From: JBAXTE01 sp964653595
GTDB taxonomy: Bacteria; Bacteroidota; Bacteroidia; Bacteroidales; WCHB1-69
Direction: 5' to 3'
NCBI GenBank assembly: GCA_964653595.1
Contig: CAZZHH010000047.1
Coordinates: forward strand, 1-24,771
DNA: 24,771 nucleotides
The notes beneath the pieces are model-generated. The model had not been told where the DNA came from, ran no database searches, and worked only from the letters and a program-made list of their open reading frames with translations. Shown here piece after piece: positions 1-5,969 of this stretch. Made by a program: the position numbers and the translations under genes. Every line of letters begins with the position of its first letter. Within the stretch, counting starts at the first letter, position 1.

Positions 1-39
1 TAAGAGATAGGAGACTCAATCTCCTTCTCTTAATTTTTT
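1..39 (+). terminator. Rho-independent terminator of an upstream gene
   Basis: An inverted repeat with arms at 1-14 and 20-32 (TAAGAGA plus AGGAGA pairing with TCTCCT plus TCTCTTA, one bulged T) is followed by a run of T. It probably ends a plus-strand gene lying outside the window. Confidence 0.7.
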
Positions 40-50
40 ATCGGACAACA

Positions 51-959
51 ATGATAATTTTTATTAAAATGAAGAACAGAAGCATCCTTTCTCCTGCAAT
101 ATTATATGCCTTAATTGCTGTTTTAATGTGGTCGACAGTGGCAACAGCTTTTAACATCGCTTTAAGTTCGTTAACCTATATTCACCTTCTTACTTATTCC
201 ACTTTTTTCGCTTTTTTAGTTTTAACAATCATCATGCTGTTTAGTAAACGTTTTATAATGTTTAAAACCTTAGTTAAGCCCGATTTTATTTCTCTCACAA
301 TAAAAGGAATTATTAATCCCTTCGCCTATTATTTAATACTTTTTAAAGCATATTCGTTATTGCCAGCTAATGAAGCAATGATTTTAAATTATACATGGCC
401 AATCGTGTTAGTAATACTTTCGATTATATTTTTAAAACAACGGTTTACCAAGATTGATTTTTTATCGGTCTTTTTTTCATTTATTGGGGTGGTAGTGATT
501 GCAACCAAAGGAAATATATTTGATGTAAAATTCTCCAATCTATTTGGAACCATTTTAGCTTTAGGCAGTTCAGCGGTTTGGGCTGCTTACTGGATCCTTA
601 ACATGAAGAATAAAGTGGACACCATCATTCAACTTTGGTTCTCCTTTGGCGTTGGTTTTATCGTTTCTGTGATTCTTTTTTTCATGATGGGATATTCTAT
701 CGACATTTCGATAAAATCCCTCTTAGCTTCGGGTTATGTGGGACTGTTCGAAATGAGTATTCCCTTTATTATGTGGCAGTTTGCTCTTTTAAAAGCATCT
801 AATACAGCTGTAGTTAGTAAATTTGTCTTTTTATCTCCCTTTTTATCTTTGATGATTATATCTTTTATTCTCAAAGAAAACATATTTATTTCCTCTTATA
901 TTGGGTTGTCATTTATACTTGGTGCAATAGGGTTTCATGCTGTTTTTAAAAAAACCTGA
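51..959 (+). CDS. EamA/DMT-family transporter (inner membrane)
   Basis: A 302-residue, very hydrophobic protein with about ten predicted membrane segments in two halves (roughly residues 13-150 and 163-298), the usual size and two-EamA-repeat layout of drug/metabolite transporters. Family-like features are the YALIAVLMWST opening helix, the LNYTWPIVLVILS segment near residue 113 and the GSSAVWAAYWI segment that opens the second half. The family exports or imports small metabolites, often amino acids or related compounds; the substrate cannot be read from the sequence. ATG at 51 is the first start; a second in-frame ATG at 69 gives the more typical N-terminus MKNRSIL and could be the true start. 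There is no clear Shine-Dalgarno sequence, as is common in this phylum. The gene stands alone between a terminator and the tRNA-relic array. Confidence 0.88.
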   Translation: MIIFIKMKNRSILSPAILYALIAVLMWSTVATAFNIALSSLTYIHLLTYSTFFAFLVLTIIMLFSKRFIMFKTLVKPDFISLTIKGIINPFAYYLILFKAYSLLPANEAMILNYTWPIVLVILSIIFLKQRFTKIDFLSVFFSFIGVVVIATKGNIFDVKFSNLFGTILALGSSAVWAAYWILNMKNKVDTIIQLWFSFGVGFIVSVILFFMMGYSIDISIKSLLASGYVGLFEMSIPFIMWQFALLKASNTAVVSKFVFLSPFLSLMIISFILKENIFISSYIGLSFILGAIGFHAVFKKT

Positions 960-973
960 AATGTTCGAAAATT

Positions 974-1040
974 GTAGCCCCACCAGGAATCCCTGCCTGC
1001 CTGCCTGCGTCAGCTGGCAGGCAGGGAACCTGGATCTAAA
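974..1040 (-). repeat. tRNA-Arg 3'-half relic (distal copy), cut by the gap
   Basis: On the minus strand this matches the tRNA-Arg at 1509-1580 from the anticodon-stem 3' strand to the discriminator base, with a 34-bp palindrome inserted in the T-loop. Compared with the intact tRNA it has one change in the T-stem 3' strand (CCTGG instead of CCCGG), which makes the T-stem fully paired. Homology ends immediately after the tRNA 3' end (GGGGCTAC), so the array boundary coincides with the tRNA end. The other side is lost in the N run. Confidence 0.8.
992..1025. repeat. 34-bp palindromic insertion in tRNA relic (copy 1)
   Basis: The insert reads CCTGCCTGCC, a short loop, then GGCAGGCAGG, so it can form a GC-rich hairpin of about 10 bp. 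It lies between the C and G of the T-loop sequence TTCGATT. It is identical to the insert at 1196-1229 and absent from the intact tRNA. It resembles a small intergenic palindromic repeat; whether other copies exist in the genome cannot be seen here. Confidence 0.8.
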
Positions 1041-1140
1041 NNNNNNNNNNNNNNNNNNNNNNNNNNNNNNNNNNNNNNNNNNNNNNNNNNNNNNNNNNNN
1101 NNNNNNNNNNNNNNNNNNNNNNNNNNNNNNNNNNNNNNNN
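1041..1140. other. Assembly gap (100 N)
   Basis: Exactly 100 N, the conventional size for a gap of unknown length. It sits between two copies of a repeat, which is where short-read assembly breaks. If the distal array unit matches the proximal 330-bp unit, the true missing length would be about 226 bp. Confidence 0.95.
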
Positions 1141-1155
1141 ATAGACCGTTATCAT
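1141..1155 (-). pseudogene. 5' end of a second GIY-YIG gene copy, interrupted by the gap
   Basis: These 15 bases are identical to the first five codons (MITVY) of the GIY-YIG gene at 1240-1485. They follow the same 23-nt leader after a tRNA 3' end. The remainder of this copy, if present, lies in the N run, so it is a partial gene and it cannot be said whether it is intact. Confidence 0.65.
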
Positions 1156-1195
1156 GGAAATTTTCGATATATATTTAGTAGCCCCACCGGGAATC
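1141..1195 (-). repeat. Direct repeat, distal copy: gene start, leader and tRNA 3' end
   Basis: These 55 bp are identical to 1471-1525. They contain the start codon of the nuclease gene, its leader and the last 17 nt of the tRNA. Together with the tRNA relics they define a tandem unit of 330 bp. Confidence 0.9.
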
Positions 1196-1248
1196 CCTGC
1201 CTGCCTGCCTGCGTCAGCTGGCAGGCAGGGAACCTGGATCTAAAGTTT
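1179..1248 (-). repeat. tRNA-Arg 3'-half relic (proximal copy)
   Basis: On the minus strand this repeats the tRNA-Arg from the 3' side of the anticodon loop (AAACTTTAGATCC) to the 3' end, except for the 34-bp palindrome in the T-loop. It overlaps the end of the GIY-YIG gene: the TAG stop codon at 1240-1242 comes from the tRNA-derived ACTTTAG. No acceptor 5' strand, D-arm or anticodon 5' strand is present, so it cannot encode a tRNA. Confidence 0.88.
1196..1229. repeat. 34-bp palindromic insertion in tRNA relic (copy 2)
   Basis: Identical in sequence and insertion site to 992-1025. Each relic has it and the functional-looking tRNA lacks it, so the insertion preceded the duplication of the unit or was spread by gene conversion. 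Confidence 0.82.
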
Positions 1249-1485
1249 TGAAAGTTTATCCCTTAAAAAGCGTTTTCCTGTTGTAGATTTTAGTTCCTTT
1301 TCTCGTTTTCTTGCTGTTTCATAATTTGGATAGTCTTCTTTATAAAAAACAGTCCATGGCATAAACGCTTTGGTATATCGGTTTTTACCTTTATTATGAT
1401 CTAATAATCGAATTGATAAATCCTTGGTAATACCAACGTATATTTCATTATTAATTTGATTCTTAATGGCATAGACCGTTATCAT
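1240..1485 (-). CDS. Small GIY-YIG nuclease-domain protein
   Basis: An 81-residue single-domain protein of the short GIY-YIG (UvrC N-terminal-like) family. The first motif is VYAI at residues 4-7 (Tyr5) and the second is IYVGIT at 15-20 (Tyr16, Gly18). The conserved Arg26 follows in IRLLDHN, and the likely metal-binding Glu62 lies in RKREKELK. These are the residues expected for an active nuclease fold; the family's cellular role is poorly defined, and relatives act in DNA repair, restriction and intron homing. The gene starts 23 nt after the tRNA-Arg 3' end on the same strand, so it is probably read from the tRNA promoter. Its stop codon lies in a copied tRNA 3' half. A second copy starts at 1155. 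The arrangement suggests that the nuclease is the gene of a very small element that targets this tRNA. Confidence 0.85.
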   Translation of the reverse strand: MITVYAIKNQINNEIYVGITKDLSIRLLDHNKGKNRYTKAFMPWTVFYKEDYPNYETARKREKELKSTTGKRFLRDKLSKL

Positions 1486-1525
1486 GGAAATTTTCGATAT
1501 ATATTTAGTAGCCCCACCGGGAATC
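1471..1525 (-). repeat. Direct repeat, proximal copy: gene start, leader and tRNA 3' end
   Basis: Identical to 1141-1195. This copy joins the intact tRNA-Arg to the complete GIY-YIG gene. Confidence 0.9.
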
Positions 1526-1580
1526 GAACCTGGATCTAAAGTTTAGGAAACTTTTATTCTATCCGTTGAACTATAGGGCC
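1509..1580 (-). tRNA. tRNA-Arg (anticodon CCT)
   Basis: A 72-nt cloverleaf can be folded by eye. The acceptor GGCCCTA pairs with TGGGGCT (two G-U pairs), followed by discriminator A. The D-stem is GTTC/GAAT, and the anticodon stem AAAGT/ACTTT holds the loop TTCCTAA, giving anticodon CCT, which reads AGG. The T-loop is TTCGATT. CCA is not encoded. The T-stem CCAGG/CCCGG has one A-C mismatch in the middle, which the distal relic does not have. The tRNA is followed after 23 nt by the GIY-YIG gene. Confidence 0.9.
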
Positions 1581-1710
1581 AATTTTTTGCAAATATACAA
1601 AAACTGTTCACAGAAATGAAACTATAATGTCAGGTATTTCCAGTTCTAATGTTTTTTTAAGATTATTAACCTGATATATCACTTTTTCCCAAGTATTTTA
1701 TTTGATAATA

Positions 1711-1748
1711 AAAAAAAGAGCCCTAAATCTAATTTAGAGCTCTTTCCC
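1711..1748. terminator. Bidirectional hairpin terminator
   Basis: The arms AAAGAGC and CTAAAT pair with ATTTAG and GCTCTTT around a three-base loop, with one unpaired base on each side. There is a run of A before the stem on the plus strand, which is the U-run in the minus direction. It would end the minus-strand transcript of the small peptide gene at 1774-1854. Confidence 0.75.
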
Positions 1749-1773
1749 TGAGGTTGATTAAGGGTTTGTATTT

Positions 1774-1854
1774 TTAAAAAAAATATACAATAGATGCAAT
1801 TATTGACATAATTGAGAGATAAATCAACCACATTAAGCCTTCTTTTGATTTCAT
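1774..1854 (-). CDS. Candidate 26-residue single-span membrane peptide
   Basis: A short ORF starting MKSKEGLM: a positively charged N-terminus followed by about 18 uninterrupted hydrophobic residues, ending in TAA. The stop is 26 bp from a strong hairpin terminator in the right orientation, which supports a real short transcript. No family is recognised. By composition it could be a small membrane-protein subunit or regulatory peptide, or a type I toxin-like peptide; none of these is shown. There is no promoter match I would trust in the AT-rich upstream stretch. Confidence 0.4.
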   Translation of the reverse strand: MKSKEGLMWLIYLSIMSIIASIVYFF

Positions 1855-2124
1855 ATTAGTATGATTTAGGTGTCCATTTCATAATTTAAAATTCATTTTA
1901 CTGCTTTAAAAAGACACAATAAAAAACTAAAAGGTTGTCTAAAATAATAAAAAAATGTTAAAAATTAAAATGTTTTAATAATAAATAACATAATATTTTT
2001 TATTCTATCTTATTTTCTTAAGTTTTCTATCAAAATTAGTATGGCATTTAATTTGTAAGTTTTTGAAACTGAAAAAAATTTTTTTTCAAATTTTTTGCAA
2101 TTCTCTAATTAAAAGTTGTTTTAT
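1855..2124. other. AT-rich intergenic stretch
   Basis: Very AT-rich sequence with homopolymer runs between two divergent genes. I see no clear hairpin, repeat or TAnnTTTG element here. It presumably holds the promoters of the flanking genes. Confidence 0.5.
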
Positions 2125-2697
2125 ATGAAAAAGATATTAATAATTTTATGCTTGTATTGTATACACTTATCGGTTACCTCTCAAAATTTGGGCAGAAGAT
2201 ATCATGATTTTGATGGATATTACAATAATCTAGAAATAGCATCAAATCATGCTTATGAAGTAAGGGTTTTGGATTTAAGTAACCAAAATTTCACTCAATT
2301 ATCCTATAAAATTTCTTACCTAACAAATTTGGAAGTATTAATTTTAGACGGTAATCAGTTGTCTGAAATCTCCTATGCTATTGCTTCACTCAAAAACCTG
2401 AGAGTATTGAGTATAAGAGACAATAATCTGAAAGCAATTTCTTACTCCATCTCAAGTCTGACCAATTTAAGAGAGTTGAATCTAGAGGGAAATCAAATTA
2501 CAGAAATTTCCTATTCTGTTGCAAATTTGACCAACCTGGAAAAATTGAATCTTAGAAACAATAAATTAACTTCAATTTCCTATGCGATAGCCAATCTTTC
2601 TACCTTAACGATGTTAGATGTAAGAGGGAATCAAATAAGTTCTACTCCCTATTTTTTAGGACAGATGCCTTCGCTAAGGTTGTTGTATATTAAATAA
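2125..2697 (+). CDS. Secreted leucine-rich-repeat protein
   Basis: 190 residues from the ATG at 2125; an in-frame TTG at 2116 adds only three residues, and the ATG start gives a standard signal peptide (MKKILIILCLYCIHL, likely processed near TSQ at 18-20). From about residue 52 to the end the protein is made of 23-residue leucine-rich repeats of the form NLxxLxLxxNxLxxISYxIxxL, about six in all. The repeats are unusually uniform, with ISY or LSY at the same place in most units. No catalytic domain and no C-terminal sorting domain follows the repeats. It is probably a periplasmic or surface binding protein; the partner is unknown. It is a single gene with no close operon neighbour. Confidence 0.82.
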   Translation: MKKILIILCLYCIHLSVTSQNLGRRYHDFDGYYNNLEIASNHAYEVRVLDLSNQNFTQLSYKISYLTNLEVLILDGNQLSEISYAIASLKNLRVLSIRDNNLKAISYSISSLTNLRELNLEGNQITEISYSVANLTNLEKLNLRNNKLTSISYAIANLSTLTMLDVRGNQISSTPYFLGQMPSLRLLYIK

Positions 2698-2833
2698 AAA
2701 AATTCCAATATTAGTTTTTGCTCCCTAATCCAGTTTTTTATCCTCAGACTGTGTTTGCTAAATAGTGGAAACATTTTTCATTGAATTTTCAAAATTTATT
2801 GAATATCAATAAAATATGTTTAATATTTATTGT

Positions 2834-2841
2834 TATATTTG
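2834..2841 (+). promoter_or_regulatory. Bacteroidota-type -7 element (TATATTTG)
   Basis: An exact TAnnTTTG match 30 bp upstream of the ATG at 2872. No TTG is placed at the usual distance of about 20 bp upstream, so this is a half-supported promoter. Confidence 0.4.
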
Positions 2842-2871
2842 TTTCAGCTTAAAAATATTAAATCAAAATAT

Positions 2872-5847
2872 ATGAAGAAATTTACCTTTTTTTTATGGAT
2901 CTTACTTCTTAGTCAGTCATCATTTTCAGCAGTATTTATCGTAACCAATACTTCCGATTCTGGTGCTGGGTCATTGAGAGAGGCCATTAATTCTGCAAAT
3001 GTCAATCCGTTGGATGGAGATAGCATTAAATTTAATATTCCTATTTCCGATCCGAATTATAATGTAATAACTGGAGTGTATACCATCACGCCATCTACAG
3101 CATTGCCCCTGATACAAAGTTTATCTGTGGTTATTGATGGTACATCTCAACCTGGGAACACGAATCCAGATGGTCCTGAAATTTGCATCCGATCTACTAC
3201 AAATCTTATGTATGGTTTATGTTTTCCTCTTTCAGGAGGAGTAGTTAAAGGATTTATTATCAGTGGTTTTCAGGTTGGTGTAGCAATAACCAAGTATGCG
3301 ACCTATCCAAGTGGCGGTTGTATCGTTTCCGATTGTTATCTCGGTACAAACTACAATGCCACGGCTGCTGATTCGAATAGTTATGGAGTTGCAATTCTAA
3401 CCGAATTATCGGGAAATATCATCCGGGATAATATCATTTCCGGTAATAATATTGCAGGAATTGCAATAAAAAATTCAGCGTTGAATACGATCATAGGAAA
3501 TAAAATAGGGGTGGACAGAACGGGTTTGATAGCTATTCCAAATTACAACGGGATTGTCATCGATTCTTCGTATAGCAATACCATCGGCGGAACGGTAGTG
3601 GCCACGAGAAACCTGATTTCGGGAAATAAATATGCCGGAATCGCCATTAATTCTGCCGCTTCGTACAGCAATATCATCAAAGGGAATTATATTGGAATAA
3701 ATAAAAACGGACTCGTTTCAACGGATTCGGTGCCGAATTTTTATGGAATCGCCCTGAATTATTCTCACAACAACACCATCGGCGGCTCAACCGTGGCGGA
3801 ACGCAATATCATCTCTGGAAATAAAGAGTGTGGAATTGCTATTATGGGGACAGCCGCTATTCAAAATGTCATCAAAGGAAATTATATAGGCACCAATATT
3901 TTAGCTGATGACTCGATTCCGAACGGAAATGGAATTTTAATTAGCGGAGCATCGTCTTCAGTTATTGGGGGAAATGTTGCTGCTGAAAGGAATATAATAT
4001 CAGGAAATCGTCTGGCGGGAGTAGTATTGGCTTATTCAGGAACCCGAAACAACACCATCAAAGGAAATTACATAGGAATTGGTGCAAATGGGAATAAAAT
4101 ATTGAGTAATTATACAGGAGTTTATCTGAAAAGTAATGCCAACAGCAATGTTATCGGTGGCTCAACCGCAGGAGAAAGAAATGTAATCTCTGGTAACATC
4201 GAAATGGGACTATGTATAGAATCCTCTGATAGCAATATGGTAAAAGGGAATTATATTGGACCAGATGCTACTGGTCTTTTGTCAATAAAATACCCGAATG
4301 ATTCGCTTGTTCAAGCAAATGGACTTTATTTCAATTCCAATGCAAAACATAATGTTGCTGGAGGCTATAATGCAGGTGATAGGAATGTGATATCGGGAAA
4401 CCGAGTTTACGGACATGATATTTATGGTAATTCTTCTTACAATGTTACTATTGGCAATTATATCGGGGTGGATGCCACTGGGAATACGGCTATGCCCAAT
4501 GCTACGGGAATATGTGTAGATGGCGGATCTAATCACAACCCGTTTATCAACAATGTGCTTTCTGGAAATAAAGCTTATGGAATGTTTATCGTAACTACGG
4601 GTAGTGATTCTAATGTGGTAACAGGAAATTATTTCGGCACAAATGCTACAGGAACTGCTGCTGTGCCCAATCAAAGCGGACTTTTGCTGGGTGGCGGGAC
4701 AAAATATAACATCATAGGAGGTGAAAACTCCTCGGATAAAAATATCTTCTCGGGAAATACATTTGAAGGAATTTTATTAGTGGATACAGGAACTATGTTT
4801 CATCAAATAAAGGGAAACTATATTGGTACTGATATTAATGGAAACAGCGCAATTCCTAATGACATTGGAATTGGAATTTCTACAAAATCTGGAAACAACA
4901 TCATTGACAAAAATTTAATCAGCGGTAATAATTCAATCGGAATTATTGTTTTCGAACACAGTAATAATAATTTGATCACCAGAAACAAAATGGGCGTGAA
5001 CGCAGATGCTACAGCTGCAGTTTCAAGTGGAAATGCCGGAATTGTAATCACTGTGGGTTCGTGCTACAATAATATCGGGGGTGTTGGCTTGGGAAATATC
5101 ATTGCAAATCACGATACTGCAGGAGTTGTGGTTAATGATGCCGATTGTCGCTGGAATAGGATTTCCGAGAACAGAATTTACAACAACCAGATTTTGGATA
5201 TCGATTTGTATCCGTACGGAGTAAATGCCAACGATGCCAACGATGCAGATAATGGAGCCAATGACCTGATGAATTATCCAACAATCATCAGTGCCGTTAA
5301 CGTGGGGCAAACTACTCAAATCAACGGTACACTGGATTTTTTGAATCCGACAAATGCAAAAGTGGAGATTTTTAAATCCAATAATAATAATTTCTTGCAA
5401 CATGGCGGGGCAATTGAATACATCGGTTCCACGCTTGTAAACCCTAACGGAACTTGGAGTTTCAGCACGAATCTGATATCTTCCGCCGATGTGATTACAG
5501 CAACAGCAACCGACACAATGGGAAATACTTCCGAATTTAATGCAATTCAATCGATCACGGTTGGAGTTCCGACTGTTTCTCAGTCAGACGATTTTAATAT
5601 CTATCCCATGCCGGTAAATAACACATTTACATTATCATACGCACCTGATAAACCTTCAGATCTGCTTATTTCAATCTATTCCTTAGATGGGAAAAAGATT
5701 GCCGATTTGTTTGATCAAACCGCAATACAGGGCGAAAATCGGTTTACCTTTAACGTGGATTACTTGCATTTGAAACAGGGAATGTACTTTGTAAAAGTCG
5801 CCCGGGATCAGCAGATGGAAAAGACGTTGAAGCTAATTAAAAATTAG
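2872..5847 (+). CDS. Secreted right-handed beta-helix protein with T9SS sorting domain
   Basis: 991 residues from the ATG at 2872, chosen because it gives a clean signal peptide (MKKFTFFLWILLLSQSSFSA); an in-frame TTG at 2830 only adds a non-signal extension. Residues 21-50 carry the FIVTNTSDSGAGSLREAI segment typical of the start of these proteins. The body holds about ten degenerate units of 50-65 residues with core GNYIG, then PN-x-x-GI, then N-x-IGG, then RN-x-ISGN, the pattern of parallel beta-helix (NosD/pectin-lyase-like) coils. A linker with NDADNGANDLMNYPTI follows, then a beta-sandwich-like region. The last 75 or so residues (FNIYPMPVNNTF ... MYFVKVA ... KTLKLIKN) are a type A T9SS sorting domain, so the protein is expected to cross the outer membrane and be anchored or released. 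Carbohydrate binding or cleavage is possible, but I recognise no catalytic motif. It is a paralogue of the next gene. Confidence 0.88.
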   Translation: MKKFTFFLWILLLSQSSFSAVFIVTNTSDSGAGSLREAINSANVNPLDGDSIKFNIPISDPNYNVITGVYTITPSTALPLIQSLSVVIDGTSQPGNTNPDGPEICIRSTTNLMYGLCFPLSGGVVKGFIISGFQVGVAITKYATYPSGGCIVSDCYLGTNYNATAADSNSYGVAILTELSGNIIRDNIISGNNIAGIAIKNSALNTIIGNKIGVDRTGLIAIPNYNGIVIDSSYSNTIGGTVVATRNLISGNKYAGIAINSAASYSNIIKGNYIGINKNGLVSTDSVPNFYGIALNYSHNNTIGGSTVAERNIISGNKECGIAIMGTAAIQNVIKGNYIGTNILADDSIPNGNGILISGASSSVIGGNVAAERNIISGNRLAGVVLAYSGTRNNTIKGNYIGIGANGNKILSNYTGVYLKSNANSNVIGGSTAGERNVISGNIEMGLCIESSDSNMVKGNYIGPDATGLLSIKYPNDSLVQANGLYFNSNAKHNVAGGYNAGDRNVISGNRVYGHDIYGNSSYNVTIGNYIGVDATGNTAMPNATGICVDGGSNHNPFINNVLSGNKAYGMFIVTTGSDSNVVTGNYFGTNATGTAAVPNQSGLLLGGGTKYNIIGGENSSDKNIFSGNTFEGILLVDTGTMFHQIKGNYIGTDINGNSAIPNDIGIGISTKSGNNIIDKNLISGNNSIGIIVFEHSNNNLITRNKMGVNADATAAVSSGNAGIVITVGSCYNNIGGVGLGNIIANHDTAGVVVNDADCRWNRISENRIYNNQILDIDLYPYGVNANDANDADNGANDLMNYPTIISAVNVGQTTQINGTLDFLNPTNAKVEIFKSNNNNFLQHGGAIEYIGSTLVNPNGTWSFSTNLISSADVITATATDTMGNTSEFNAIQSITVGVPTVSQSDDFNIYPMPVNNTFTLSYAPDKPSDLLISIYSLDGKKIADLFDQTAIQGENRFTFNVDYLHLKQGMYFVKVARDQQMEKTLKLIKN

Positions 5848-5969
5848 TTGAGTAAGTGCTTTTCTAGTCTTTGTGTCATAGCAATTGGAATAATCGTAAC
5901 ACAACCAACTCGAAAAAAGTGCATAGAAAAAGATATGAATTGAATATTATTTATAAAATCAAATGATTT

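Noticed and set aside
974..1248. The tRNA-like fragments as additional tRNA genes
   Set aside because: They lack the acceptor 5' strand, D-arm and anticodon 5' strand, and the T-loop is interrupted. They are 3' relics only.
937..1251. Open frame of 104 codons on the plus strand
   Set aside because: It runs through 100 N and consists of the tRNA relics and palindrome read in the wrong sense. It is not a gene.
1509..1580. Group I intron in the tRNA with an intron-encoded homing nuclease
   Set aside because: The tRNA is uninterrupted and the nuclease lies downstream. There is no conserved intron core between the tRNA halves.
4282..5550. Several minus-strand frames of 66-175 codons
   Set aside because: They are shadows of the beta-helix gene, rich in Ile, Ser and Cys without signal or domain.
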